Shown here: positions 44,671-61,848 of the stretch, in pieces
Numbering within the stretch: the first letter of the stretch is position 1
Layout: each line of letters starts with the position of its first letter
NCBI GenBank assembly: GCA_025266875.1
Contig: JALLLT010000066.1
Coordinates: forward strand, 1 to 64,000
From: Fennellomyces sp. T-0311
Lineage: Eukaryota > Mucoromycota > Mucoromycetes > Mucorales > Lichtheimiaceae
Length of the DNA: 64,000 bases
Reading direction: 5' to 3'
Program-made: the position numbers and the translations under genes
The notes under the pieces: model-generated
Database searches by the model: none
What the model saw: only the letters and a program-made list of their open reading frames with translations
What the model was told of the DNA's origin: nothing

Positions 44671-46170
44671 ATGAAGCCTGCTCCAGTCATTCTCTCTGCC
44701 TTGGTAATCCTTGCAGGTTCTGCACACGCAACCCCACTGCCTGGTGGCCGCCTTGCTTCTGGAACCGATATCAAGGTCGTCAGGGCAGAGGCGATCCCCC
44801 AGAGCCAAGTGTATTCCATCCGCGAAATTGTGAAGCGCAAGGGCCACTCGGACGAATCTTCTGATGATACTTCCGATGATGCCGATAGCAAGGACAGCTC
44901 TGATTCCAAGGACAACGGTGACTCTAGCTCCAAGGACAGCGGTGATTCAGCATCCTCTGATGATACTTCTGATTCAAAGGGCAGTGGCGATGCTGCATCC
45001 ACTGACGATGGCTCTGACTCCAAGGGCAACGATGACTCTGTATCTGCCGACGACGGGTCTGACGCCAAGGACAATGGTGACTCCGTATCCGCTGACGATA
45101 GCTCTGACTCCAAGGGCAACGATGACTCTGCATCCACTGACGATGGCTCTGACTCGAAGGGCAACGATGACTCTGTATCTCCCGATAATGGGTCTGACTC
45201 CAAGGACAATGGTGACTTCGTATCCACGGATGATAGCTCTGACTCCAAGGGCAACGATGACTCTGTATCCACTGATGATAGCTCTGATTCCAAGGGCAAC
45301 GATGACTCTGTTTCTGCAGACGATAGCTCTGACTCCAAGAGTGACGAGGTCGCCGCATCAGCCGACGATAGCTCTGATTCCCCATCTGAAATTGACTCCT
45401 CCTACACTAAAAGCAGCGATAGCTCTTCATCTGGTGATGCTGCTGCTGCAGAAAGCGAGGAAACCGATTCTAGCGTTGATGCAAGCAGTAAGAGCACAGA
45501 TTCCAGCTCTGATGACGCCAGTGTATCCTCTGTTGATGATGCGTCAGATCTCACTGGCGATGATACTGGCTCCAATGATCCTACTGGTGATGATTCTGCT
45601 TCAAGCGATCCTACCAGCGAAGATTCAGGTTCTGCCATCGCTACTGGTGACGACACAAGCGATGCAACTGGTGATGATGCTGGTTCTGCAGATCCTACCG
45701 GTGAAGATGCCGCTACTCAAGACCCATCCGCCAGTGAAGATCCAACGCTTCAAGATCCATCTGCAAGTGAAGACCCAACGCTTCAAGACCCATCTGCCAG
45801 TGAGGATCCTACCAGCGGAGATCCAGCTGCCAGCGATGACTCTGGTCTAGGCCTTGCTACACCATCCGACGGCACCGACCCTGCAGCATCAGGTGTCGAA
45901 AGCAGTGATGCAGTTGCTCCAACAGACGCCGCAAGTGCCATTGGATCTGCTACTGATTCGTTCCCTTTGGCGAGCGATTACTCCTCTATTGCTGCACCTA
46001 CAGGGCTTGCATCATCGTACCCTAGCAGCAGCTTCGGCAGCAGCTTCCCCTCAACCTCTGCAGTGTCCCTTGGCCCATCCTCTACTATCCAGCCATCTGC
46101 AGCTACTGCGATCCACCCTGCTCACCTTTTGGTGGCCCCTATCTTTGTTTTGGTCGCATTGATCTTCTAA
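44671..46170 (+). CDS. Ser/Asp-repeat GPI-anchored cell-surface protein
   Basis: This is a predicted wall or plasma-membrane protein of 499 aa in one exon. A signal peptide (LSALVILAGSAHA) is followed by a possible Kex2 site (VKRKGH, about residue 58). The body is almost entirely Ser, Asp, Thr, Ala, Pro and Gly and would be highly acidic and O-glycosylated. A 15-aa repeat (consensus DDSSDSKGNDDSVSA) fills 44959-45363. An 11-aa DPTLQDPSASE-type repeat follows at about 45720-45830. The C-terminus is Ser-rich and ends in a hydrophobic tail (LLVAPIFVLVALIF), fitting GPI attachment. Specific function is unknown. Long frames on the other strand and frame are by-products of the repeat. Confidence 0.82.
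   Translation: MKPAPVILSALVILAGSAHATPLPGGRLASGTDIKVVRAEAIPQSQVYSIREIVKRKGHSDESSDDTSDDADSKDSSDSKDNGDSSSKDSGDSASSDDTSDSKGSGDAASTDDGSDSKGNDDSVSADDGSDAKDNGDSVSADDSSDSKGNDDSASTDDGSDSKGNDDSVSPDNGSDSKDNGDFVSTDDSSDSKGNDDSVSTDDSSDSKGNDDSVSADDSSDSKSDEVAASADDSSDSPSEIDSSYTKSSDSSSSGDAAAAESEETDSSVDASSKSTDSSSDDASVSSVDDASDLTGDDTGSNDPTGDDSASSDPTSEDSGSAIATGDDTSDATGDDAGSADPTGEDAATQDPSASEDPTLQDPSASEDPTLQDPSASEDPTSGDPAASDDSGLGLATPSDGTDPAASGVESSDAVAPTDAASAIGSATDSFPLASDYSSIAAPTGLASSYPSSSFGSSFPSTSAVSLGPSSTIQPSAATAIHPAHLLVAPIFVLVALIF
44959..45363 (+). repeat. 45-bp coding tandem repeat, about nine units
   Basis: Nine consecutive 45-bp units start at 44959, 45004, 45049 and so on, each encoding DD-[SGT]-SD-x-K-like blocks. 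Units differ at a few positions, and the array is in frame, so copy-number change would keep the protein open. Confidence 0.8.
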
Positions 46171-46295
46171 TTAACTACTTACTTATCCATGTATATGTGT
46201 GCCCTTACTGTAGAAGTCTTGTTTTTAGTTTTATTTGGTGAAATGAAGTGCCCTATTATTATTAAAAAAAACTTTGCTCCCCAGAAAACAAATGG
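46171..46295. other. Short intergenic spacer
   Basis: GPI gene 3' region and PUS3 promoter. An ATTATTATT/A-run lies just before 46275. Confidence 0.3.
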
Positions 46296-47366
46296 ATGTT
46301 TCACAAAACCATAACAGGACGGCTTCGTGCACGCACGTCTATTGCATGCTTTCACCAAAACTTAACAACAGCAATACTTGAATCACACCGTCGTATTGCA
46401 TTTAAGGTGGCGTATCTCGGTTACAATTACTATGGTTTCACAACAAACCACAATGAAGATGCCATGCCAACGATCCAGGGCCAACTCCTCAAGGGGTTAC
46501 TGCAGACTAAACTCATCCAAGATCCATTAACATGCAATTTCTCATTGAGTGGACGAACCGATGCTGGTGTGAGTGGATTAGGCCAAGTTGTTGCATTAAA
46601 CGTACGGCAAGGTTCCCTTCCGTATATTGCCATGGTCAACAGTCAATTGCCACCGGATATCCGTATCACAGCATGGGCATCTGTTCCTGACAACTTTGAT
46701 GCCCGGTTCGATTGTCAATCAAGGACCTATCATTACTATTTTCCCACTCAAGATATGGATATGGAAAGTATGCAACAAGCTGCCCAACATCTAATAGGCC
46801 ATCACGACTTCCGAAACTTTTGCAAGTTCAATCCATCCAAAAACCTCCAACACTATCATCGAACCATTCTCTCCGCAGAATTGCAACAAGTAAATCCAAC
46901 ATTTGCAAGATTGGAGATCAAGGGCACCGCGTTCCTTTGGCATCAAGTGCGATGCATTGTATCGATCTTATTGCTGGTCGGCCGACGGCTCGAATCGCCC
47001 AGTGTTGTTCGTCAGTTATTGGATATCAGTCAAGTACCAGGAAAACCAGAGTATCCATTGGCGAGTAGTCTGCCACTTTTACTCTACGATTGTGAATTTG
47101 ATGGGATTGAGTGGCAACAGGATCGTACTGGACGTGTTCATGATCATTTTCGATTATTATGGAGTGAACAAATGACCAAAGCCTTGTTGTATCAAAGCTT
47201 CGTCGAGGCTATCGACCCAGTGCCGTCGGAAAAAGTTAAATGTGTCAAACTCGGCGCCAGCAGCGAGATATGGACAGCAAGCTACAAACCATTGTTGGGA
47301 CGGACGCAGAGCAAACCATACACAGTGAAACAGCAAATTTACAATACATCGCGCGAAAATGTGTAG
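46296..47366 (+). CDS. PUS3: tRNA pseudouridine synthase, TruA family (Pus3/Deg1-like)
   Basis: It converts uridine to pseudouridine in tRNA anticodon arms (positions 38/39 for Pus3). The gene is one exon of 356 aa. The catalytic Asp lies in SGRTDAGVS. Other family strings are IAFKVAYLGYNYYGF, TYHYYFPTQ, LIGHHDFRNFCKFN and GTAFLWHQVRCIVSILLLVG. The first about 30 residues are basic and Ser/Thr-rich without acidic residues, which could be a mitochondrial presequence; if so the start at 46296 is correct. It is shorter than yeast Deg1 (442 aa). Pus1 is less likely because the spacing around the active site and the CKFN motif resemble Pus3. Confidence 0.85.
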   Translation: MFHKTITGRLRARTSIACFHQNLTTAILESHRRIAFKVAYLGYNYYGFTTNHNEDAMPTIQGQLLKGLLQTKLIQDPLTCNFSLSGRTDAGVSGLGQVVALNVRQGSLPYIAMVNSQLPPDIRITAWASVPDNFDARFDCQSRTYHYYFPTQDMDMESMQQAAQHLIGHHDFRNFCKFNPSKNLQHYHRTILSAELQQVNPTFARLEIKGTAFLWHQVRCIVSILLLVGRRLESPSVVRQLLDISQVPGKPEYPLASSLPLLLYDCEFDGIEWQQDRTGRVHDHFRLLWSEQMTKALLYQSFVEAIDPVPSEKVKCVKLGASSEIWTASYKPLLGRTQSKPYTVKQQIYNTSRENV

Positions 47367-47576
47367 ATTTATACGAAATAAAGGAAGGTGTGTAGTGTAG
47401 AAAAGTGTAAGTAAATAAGTGAGTGAGTGAGAGAAGAGGTGAAATCCAATGTATGCATGTTGTAATAGTATGTACAGTTTATGTAGATTCTAATAGAAGA
47501 GGAAAACAGTAATATGTAATGAAAAGGTTTAGGTAGCGTGAACCACAGATCTATCAAAATAAGCGGTCCAAGCACC
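47367..47576. other. Convergent 3' intergenic spacer
   Basis: This is the 210-bp gap between PUS3 (+) and the mitochondrial carrier (-), containing a GAGTGAGTGAG stretch. No gene. Confidence 0.3.
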
Positions 47577-49382
47577 CTAGCTGATTCCGAGAGACCGCTT
47601 GCTGAACTCATAAACAGCGTAGCTGATACTGACAGATGGCACGACCTAACCGCAGCATGTCAGTCATGACACACCAGTTAATGCAATGCATGTGCCTTAC
47701 CTTAAATAAGGTTGGTCCAAGTCCCTTGTAGAAACCTCGCACACCGTCAGCCTGGAACGTTTTCGCGGCCGCGTCCCAAGCAGAGGAATAATGATGAGGA
47801 TGGCCTGGAGTACCTTGAGCTTGCAATCTGCAGACACGATCAATACACTGCAAACATACATGACATAGCAACAAACGTACCTCGTCCGGACGAGATTTAA
47901 GGGATAAACAGTGGTAGCACCGATGGATCCGCTCACCATGCCACATGCCCATAGCACCAGCACATTAGGTAACATGGAGCCATTGCTTTTCCGTTTTTCC
48001 TCCTGGCCGTTCATGTAACGCAGATAAGTAACTTTAAGCGTCTCATATATGCCTAAATGGAATACAAACAAAAAAGGTAAATACAAACACACGCAATGCA
48101 GAATTTGCGTATACCCATATCCAAGGCCTGGTACGGAAACACGCCCAGCAAGCCAAGCGTAAGACCTGGCCAAAAGGCACGAATACCCTGGGCCCTGTAC
48201 ATGCTCTTGGCGGTATTCAGGACAAAGAAGCGACCGTTGGTCTGAGGATGTCTTGACGAGTCGCCGACCTTGGTGGACATGATGCGAGTTTTCAAGGTTT
48301 CTACAGGGTAAATGCAAAATTGCGAGCACAGACCAGCCACACCGCCCGCAACGAACCGAGCACCAACAGGAATTGCGTTCTTGTCTTCGACGCCGGTGAA
48401 CTGAGCAAGCAGCGTTTTGGCAGTCTCAAACACATAAAACTTGATGGCGGATTCGGGAATGATCTTCATGACGTTCAGTCCGTTGCCTACAAAGAACGCG
48501 CGGAATCCGCCCTGGCCGTATATTTTGCGGACGGCGTTCACAATGGACGAGGATGACTCGGCGGTTGGTGTAACACCGGGCCGGGGCGACGTTTGGGTGA
48601 TCAGGTACACTTTGAGGCGGTCGAACGGGGCGGTGCATGTGCGCGATACGGCGCCCGCAATGCCACCGGCGGCCAGGTATTTGTATGCGTTCTGTGCAGC
48701 CTCATCGGTGTGCGAGAAGGCTACCTCGGCGTCCTGAGTCAGCTGCGTGGATGTCTGATAATACTGGTAGATCTCGGTGATCGTCGTTTCCCGCGGCAAA
48801 AGCTTTGATTTTTTATATGTCAGCCAATATACAACTCCTCCACCCGCTATGATCCCTTTACCAGCAAGAAATCGCGCCAGTCCTGAAAATCAATGTACCC
48901 GTTTCCCTCTATTTAACAAGTTACCACGCCTTGTTCCTGCATCGTGGGCACGCTCCTTCTCTCTTACCCGTATCAATCACTTGTATGAACTCGCCCAGCT
49001 CGTCCTTGGTGACGCGTATACCTGCTGCCTTGAGGGCGTTCTCGAGATCGCTCGCCCGTAACCGATTGTCGCCGGACTGGTCAATCTCCGAGAACAGATC
49101 CCACAGCTCCTTCTCCTTTTCGAGCACATACGTTCTAAATTCAGAGTAGTCAATGGCGCCGTCCCGAGCTGTGTCGCATTTCGCTAGCAGATCCGTAGCA
49201 TAGCGTGTATGTGCTGGTAAATGCGTCAGCTTTTGAAAGCCACGAAGAATGGCGTCGGCATCGAGGTATCCAGCTCCGTTGCTGTCCAGGGAATCGAACA
49301 AACTTCGGATACGGTTTTCACGTTCGCCAGCCTTTTCGTCATAATAGGGATGTCGAACGGGTTTGTTCGATGAGGCTGGCAT
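47577..49382 (-). CDS. SAL1: Ca2+-dependent mitochondrial ATP-Mg/Pi carrier (SCaMC/Sal1)
   Basis: This inner-membrane carrier exchanges ATP-Mg for phosphate under cytosolic Ca2+ control. Exons in coding order are 49382-48968, 48908-48862, 48802-48115, 48052-47881, 47827-47701 and 47645-47577, giving 505 aa. The N-terminal EF-hand region has FDSLDSNGAGYLD, CDTARDGAIDYSEF and DQSGDNRLRASDLE. A further EF-hand, VIDTEGNGYIDFQDW, is rebuilt only by splicing. The family linker RETTITEIYQYYQ follows. Three carrier repeats carry PFDRLK, PVETLK and PLNLVR motifs with GG/GxxxG helices. It ends VSISYAVYEF. Exons join in phase throughout. Confidence 0.95.
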
Positions 49383-50518
49383 GGTATATGTAGCAACGGC
49401 GAGCCTGTTCTTTTACGATCAAGTATTTTCAGTACCAAAAACACGTTGTTCGCCAAGCAGCAAAGAAAAGAGTGGGGAGGTTATGGAGTTGCTGGTATAC
49501 GGGAAGCCGCTGTTCAAGAAAGAGAAAGGAAAAAGGCACAAGTGTGACCAGGAGGGAAAAGGGGAGTCGCGTATCGACCGATCCAACCACCATCACAAAT
49601 TTTTCGTTGGGCGCCAGCGAATAAAATGCGCTTCCGCCGTGCCTTAGTGTCGATGCTTGGTCAGTATCCTTGCGTTTTCATGTGTTTTCACTCGCTTCGA
49701 CATCAACCTCGGTTTCCGCATTGGCCTGTTTGTGAATACGTCGCACAACTCTGCATATCCATGGTAACCTGACATGACGACCATTGTGCTCGGTTCAGGA
49801 ACCACATACTTCATATAGAATAATCACTTGATCGTCAAAACGCTCAAGTGTGACAACAATACTTTATTCATATTATGCGCTGCAGACCATCCGCTGCGCA
49901 TCGCAACCTGTTAAATTGGCCTAAGCTGCCGATTTGCCCATGGCAACAAGAGAATGGGCACGGTGCTTATGCAGAAGTGTTGACAACGGTGACGTAAAAG
50001 CAGAATAGGCAGGCTGTGCAATGACAACTCGCACCCTGTGTAAACTATAAGCAACAGCTCCTGCACGAACCATGTTCTCATGCAAAGCCGATGTCGCTGT
50101 TACTCAGCAACGACCGCCGGATATCTTTGTACCGGGCTTTATGGCCGTGCTATCGTCGCAAGTAGGCCCAGAAAATGTTTGAACGGCGAGGCGATCCGCT
50201 GAGAAAAAAAAAGACGGTACAATACGGAAACTGAGGAAACGAGACTTGCTGAGCGGGGCGATAAAAGTACCATACAACCAAACGAGCGGCAGCTTTTTTC
50301 TTTCAAAGACCCAAACACACGTTTTCTACTTTATTTCACTGTTTTGTAAACAACCACTCATGGAGTCTTATTAAAGTTACCCCAGCCGTCGCTCTCATCT
50401 GCTGTGACCATCAAAGTATTAGGATCAAAGGCAGATTTGTTTACGACATTCCAAGAAAGCATTCAACAAAAGAAAACGTCTGTAAAGCCAACACGTCGTC
50501 CTTTCGCGACAATCAACG
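49383..50518. promoter_or_regulatory. Divergent promoter region, carrier and GCN2
   Basis: This 1.1 kb lies between the SAL1-like start and the GCN2 start. No open frame with a motif was recognised. A pyrimidine-rich tract and a TATT/CACTG cluster precede GCN2. Confidence 0.35.
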
Positions 50519-56706
<6,188 letters not shown>

Positions 56707-56885
56707 TATATTTGAAGCATCCATTGTACTGTATTTCTTTTACGCATATTGCAGTTTTATATATCATTTGAGCAAAAACAAAGTATTTAATTTTAACGAA
56801 TGTACACATCAAGCGAAGAGTATCGGGCGTAGTATTAATCTAGATTAAATAAATAGTACGAGAGACGCACGGCGCCAAAGATTAA
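56707..56885. other. Convergent spacer
   Basis: This is the 3' end region shared by GCN2 (+) and the RNF121-like gene (-). No gene. Confidence 0.3.
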
Positions 56886-58160
56886 CTAAATGGAAGTCAG
56901 TACCCGCATCCTCAATTGCACGGATTGCCTTACCGGTTGCCATACGACGAGATAGCGGACGCCATCCAGGATATTGAGATAAAGCTGCTGCTGCGTATCC
57001 CATCTACAGCCATGTATAAGTCAGTATACACGGTCAATGCGGCATCACAAAACACATACGGGTTCTTTTTGAATTGCTTCATGTCTACTTTTTCCTTGCA
57101 GTACGGACAAATATCCTTCTTGCCGATTAAGCACCACCCTCGAATGCATTTTTCATGGAACTTGTGCTTGCATGCCAACTGATGAACTTCATCGCCCGCG
57201 AACGCATTATGTTGCGGCTCCAGCATTGTGCCAACTGAGTGCGATGTTCCTTGGCCACACACTGCACAAATATCAGCGTTCAGATGCTTTTGGGGAAGAC
57301 CGTCCTTTGAATAATAGCCGATCGTTGACGCCATGCGATCCGAGCAGATCTCGACAAAGTCTCGCCCTAACACACTGGTTTTTTTTCGGTTAGCGTTCTG
57401 TTTCGTGTCCCTGTGCGTATGTATCGTACCCAAAGTAAAGGCCGTAGCACAAAGCCAGGATGCCTATTTGCGTAAGATTTGATTCGACGTTGAACAACGC
57501 AGCGATTTGAAAGAAAACGATCAAGATCAGGCAATAGCCAAGTACGCCAACAACAAATGACGTATTGTAAATGACGGTGTACCACTTGTAGACCATGCGA
57601 GGAGTCATGGCCTCGAGCGGATTGCGGGAGGCTTTGTAGAGAACTACATAGGACATACGGTTACATACAAGGGGAACCACACATCGCATATAAAATCCCT
57701 ACCAAAGCCATTCAGGAGCGAATATATGATCCATACGGTGATGAAATAGTACCACCCTTCCTTCAGTCCCATGAGTACAGGGAAGAAGTACAGCCCGCCT
57801 AGACTGACTGCCTGATATGACCGGTAGTGCTTCTTCTTCCAATACAGAATGAGGAACTGTGAAGCAAACAGCGAAAACAGCAAGATAAACGCCATGAGTT
57901 CATGGCGCTTCTCATGTCCTGGACATTTTGGTTAGCTCTTTGCAATTGCTCATTAAGGAATGTCCAACCTTGGTGTTCAACGAGGAATTGTAGGTGCTGC
58001 TGATACCTGTTTGTCGTCAATCAGTAATGTCGTTTATCGGGTCTGGTCGGAAAACTCACTTTTCTACTTGCTCAGCGGTAAGGCGAGCTAGCTGCTCGTC
58101 AGAGAGACGTCCATCGTGCCACGCTGCATTAAACGACGGATCACTATGAAAGTCATCCAT
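56886..58160 (-). CDS. RNF121-type RING E3 ubiquitin ligase, multipass membrane
   Basis: This is a predicted ER/Golgi membrane ubiquitin ligase. Exons in coding order are 58160-58060, 58006-57969, 57918-57703, 57643-57430, 57374-57060 and 57003-56886, giving 333 aa, close to human RNF121 (327). Family strings are GHEKRHELM, YWKKKHYRSYQ, NPLEAMTPRMVYKW, YFGVLGRDFVEIC and ASTIGYYSKDGLP. The RING has ICAVCGQ ... CKHKFHEKCIRGWC ... CPYCKEKVD. The last exon rebuilds KKNPWDTQQQLY and VVWQP, as in RNF121. The intron 57968-57919 has the donor GTTGGA and is the least canonical. About five hydrophobic segments precede the RING. Confidence 0.92.
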
Positions 58161-58454
58161 TCTAGGAAGGTTATTGGAAGACGGACGGTGGTACTGTGCA
58201 ATGGTCGGCTGTCACGGCCGATTCTTGCCATCTTTATGGTCTGAGTGTGAATGCAATGGTTCAGGTCAATGGCACCACATTGGGACCAAAACCTTGTATA
58301 CAAAAGGCACATAGACGTGAAACGTTTGAGACCAACAGTTCAATGATTCTAGACCGTTCCCAGGCATGGAGCACAGACAGATCAACGGCGTATCAGCAGT
58401 GCCTTTTAAAGTAATAAATAAATGGATGATTTTTACAGGCAGAGAAAAAGAAAT

Positions 58455-59448
58455 CTAGTAGTACACATGCAGAACTCCAAACGAGATATTGATGAGGATG
58501 CCAGCAACGATGCCTAAGCAGAACCACGTTAGAACCTGCCGCGCGCGTCCGCCGTGGTATCCTACCCATTTGATGCCGCCGAGTGAACACCGACTCGCGA
58601 AACCAGAACAAGCAGATGATGCCAAGGAAAAACCCGAGTATAAGGCCCCACATCATTTCCTTGTATGTCCCTTGCACAGCTACATTGCAACGATGCCACT
58701 GAGTACACGCCCCACTCTGTCTGCCCGATCCGTGACCCACATACTTCCATCCGCTAACGTTTCGCTGGTATTATCTATCCACTGCTCTTCCAGGTTGCGC
58801 GCTTCCTCCGAATTGTCTAAGTGCACACTGTCAATGCTTGCACCCTCTCATGGACCTATCTGACGTTACCATCCCCGACCGTGCCATGCATCCGATGGAA
58901 CCGTGCACGGATGCCTCGTATGTCCTCCTCCGAAAATCCAGATTCTCGAAGCCGGTCAAAGCCCGTCGGTGGTGCTATCTGCGGTTCGTTCTGTAACTAT
59001 AGCGTTGAGCACATCAAACACGCCTTGTATTGCATATAGCATCCTACATTAGTTGCGGTTGGTTGCTGAGGTCGGTCAGGGATATAGTCGGATACGGAAC
59101 AATGGATATAGACGGGAGCGGGAGGAGGTACTTTGGCTTTGGAATTGGTGTCGCGAGTGAGTTTGCCAATCCCGTAATCTTTGAGCCGTCGAGCATCGTC
59201 CAGGATGCGACCGTTTCGAATGAGTCGAATGTTCTTATTGTGTGCTTGAGGTGCTGATTGTCGAATCTATCATGGGCAGGTTCCTTGTCAGCTCGCATAT
59301 ACCGATCCTATTGAACCACTCGCGCAACCTTTTGCTTAACGTCGCTTATGGAATCGAACGGCGAGGCCCGTAGTACGAGATCTTGACCTTCGTTCCAGCG
59401 AATGTGCAAGTCCACGGATTCATAATATTCATCTGACTCTTGGCTCAT
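58455..59448 (-). CDS. DSC3: Dsc3-like subunit of the Golgi Dsc E3 ligase complex
   Basis: It is part of the Golgi/endosome Dsc ubiquitin ligase that triggers sterol-regulator cleavage and removes orphan membrane proteins. Exons in coding order are 59448-59329, 59266-59048, 58996-58870, 58816-58745, 58679-58566 and 58513-58455, giving 236 aa. A ubiquitin-like domain (SDVKQKIRQ, NIRLIRNGRILDDARRL) fills the first about 80 residues. A helical segment follows (GFDRLRESGFSEEDIR; EEARNLEEQWIDN). Two C-terminal membrane helices flank RRHQMGIVAGILIN. The domain order fits Dsc3 (DUF2407). The ubiquitin-like fold appears only after removing a 62-bp intron with donor GTTGCG (59328-59267). Confidence 0.85.
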
Positions 59449-59631
59449 TATCCTCTTAAAGCCAACTGAGTTGAAAAGAAATCAAAGAACAAAAGGGTCC
59501 TGGCACAAAAGTTTATCTGCTTCTTTACCATGATTGCGTTTATTATCTCGGGAAAAAATACAGGCGTTCAGCTAACTAAACTCTTTTTTCTCCAGCTTCG
59601 AGACGGTTGGGGCAGTGAACGAGAACACGAG
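59449..59631. other. Short intergenic region
   Basis: DSC3 promoter side. No supported gene. Confidence 0.3.
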
Positions 59632-59973
59632 CTACACCGAAGGGATTTCCATGTTGGGATTGATTTGATATGGGTCTTGTGGATTTCTCCTGAACGCGAG
59701 CGGTGTGTTGTCCTTTGAAATAGCGATGCACAGCCCTCTAATTGCGATATTAAAGGCCGCAGCGTCATCTCTTCCATAGATACTGTTTCGATGGCAAGGG
59801 CAACGGACGTTCGTACACCTCAGTGCGCCATTTACTGTCTTCAGTTCGCCTTCTCAACGGTACTTATACAGCTTCATTGGGCACAAACATACGGGACATG
59901 CGTGTTCCTTTTTGCTGCTCAGGATTTTGTGCAAGAGTTGTCTATGTTTGGGTTGCTTCGAGACCGCTTCTCT
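59632..59973 (-). pseudogene. Degenerate TnpB/Fanzor-like nuclease C-terminus
   Basis: The minus-strand frame 59973-59632 reads as one protein with a single in-frame TGA at 59856-59854. It contains a zinc-ribbon pattern: CPVC, then after the stop VNGALRC and C-x4-C (CTNVRC). The string YGRDDAAAFNIAI follows, the RD-x-x-A-A-x-x-I pattern of the RuvC-III/zinc-ribbon end of OrfB/TnpB and eukaryotic Fanzor proteins. The tail (TPLAFRRNP) resembles the PLPPFSR-type ends of such proteins that I recall from Mucorales. The upstream RuvC-I and RuvC-II parts were not found intact. A CT-rich leader and ATG at 60129 start a short open frame that shifts out of register. It is likely a dead copy. Confidence 0.45.
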
Positions 59974-61848
59974 TCAAAGCCTTCATGACTTTGGTGAGGT
60001 TCTCTCTCGCCGGAATACGCTCTGCCAAATGCCTGGTGCGTCCTCAAGCCGTTCTACAGAAAGTTGCGTGGTGTCGATATGAAGATTGCTGGCAGAAGTG
60101 AAGCGAGTTGCACCGTAGTTAGCATCCATTATGGTGAATGGAGTGGAAAAAAGAGAGAGGAAGATGGTAAAGCTGCGGTTTTCCCACCCTCTTGTTTACT
60201 TCGTTGCAACTCTGACACAACTTTCTGGCGTCCAACCCTGCAATGTTTTACTTCAGCTGTCAACCGATGGGATCGTTACACAGTACGTGCCATTGTCTTC
60301 ATGCAGCTACCCTTTGCTTGCTTCCAGAATTAACGACCGCCTTTCCATATATCACACTCTTTTCCCATCAGCACTACCCCATGATCTCATGTATACGCAA
60401 CAGCATCCTGTACCCCACATAACAGATCCACCGACTCAACCCAGCCAGCACTTCCTCTCCATAATTGTCTTCACTTGAGTCACACTCTCTTGTACTTTCC
60501 TCTTTCTTACTCTTCACCCATATCTTTCAAGCAGAACAGGAAACACAAACAATTAAAGCAGAAAACAAAAAAAAGAAAATATTAAGTTTGATCCAGACGG
60601 ACCAACCGATTCCTAAAGGCTTTCTTTTTAAACTTCGCATAGAACGCCTAAAAAGAGTATTCTAGATGTGGGCAGATCAGAACGCGGGAACTACACTCAT
60701 AAACATTTCCAACGAGGGATCGAGTAAACGCTCCACTTCAATCATCATTTCTGCGAATGTTTTTATGGCCATCGCTCCATCGCTGGATCAACGACTACGC
60801 GAGAACATATCAGCACTCCAATGACTGAATTCTTACAATTCCCTTACCCAAGTTATGAACTTCCCGGAGGAATTTCGTAGTAGCCATCATACCTAGCCAT
60901 GCACGTTTAGGAACCCGTCAAACACGCCAGCAAGCAGCGAAAACTTACATCAGTATCAGGCATTTACCTTTGCAGGTATGACCCCTAAGGATCAGGCTTG
61001 TCAACGCCAATAGGCATACACCAATAGACAGAGACGGTTGTCTATAAAAGACCATATCAGACATAGTGTCGAAACACGTAAGTCATACTGGAGAACCCAA
61101 TAGGGAAAATCCAGATCGTAGGGAGCCGAAGCTATGCGTGCAAACTTGTTAGTCTTGACTTTCATTATTCCATTAATACAACGAATACCTTGTACATCCC
61201 GACTGATGTCAGGGCGTTACATTGGACCGAGAAGTGCCTCTCGACTGTCCGTATCAAAAGTAGTTAGCCTTGGCGAATGCCGCAGCGTTTACCTTGCAAA
61301 TGGGAGTCCGACGTTGTTTCAGGCCTGGATCCCCCAAATACCCCACCAGACAGTATCACAGACATAGTATTATGCTGGAGTTCTAACAGTCATCCGGGCA
61401 AAGAAGGTGCACTCTTCCGTGACACCCTTAGGTAGAGTACATATAGGCTTACTTTGGCTGTCGTGCCGAGAAGTTGTGCCCAATCTTCAACGTATGTACG
61501 CCTGTGCGAATGCCGGCAATATAGGTGGTGACAATGAAGTGCCTCCTGTATATATATATATGTGTGTGTGTGTGTATGTATATCCACCAATCCACGGACG
61601 TGGTCGATAGAGTTTGATGTAGGAGTGTCCTCTCCTGTGCATGTTTGGTTTTTGAAGTTGCCATCTCCAGTATAATGCCTCGCGAATGCGATGTGCGTTT
61701 TCTTGTGTTAGGAGTGTGTACCCCTGCATATAAGTGTTTGTTTCTGAAGCTCTTTTACTCCATGGAAGTTCTTCACTCCCTCTAGTACGCGTACAACTAA
61801 CAGATAGTGCAGCATAACTTTTTAGTTTAAAGGATCGCGCCTTTTGAT
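59974..61848. other. Decayed, gene-poor sequence
   Basis: Only short frames occur. A minus-strand ATG frame at 60129-59983 follows a CT-rich leader and may be the start of the decayed nuclease or of another lost gene. A TA/TG microsatellite lies at about 61549-61585. No intact gene is claimed. Confidence 0.35.
61549..61585. repeat. TA/TG microsatellite
   Basis: A run of TATATATA passes into TGTGTGTGTG and then TATGTATAT. Confidence 0.75.

Noticed and set aside
44649..45850. Long minus-strand frame (44649-45338) and alternative plus-strand frame (44864-45850) across the GPI gene
   Set aside because: They arise because the 45-bp repeat is a multiple of three and low in stops in every frame. 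They lack a signal peptide, and the translations are compositionally odd.
59803..60129. A spliced gene starting at 60129 in a different frame from the zinc-ribbon remnant
   Set aside because: Joining the frames needs several weak splice sites and gives no recognisable domain. The zinc-ribbon/RuvC-III reading is better supported.
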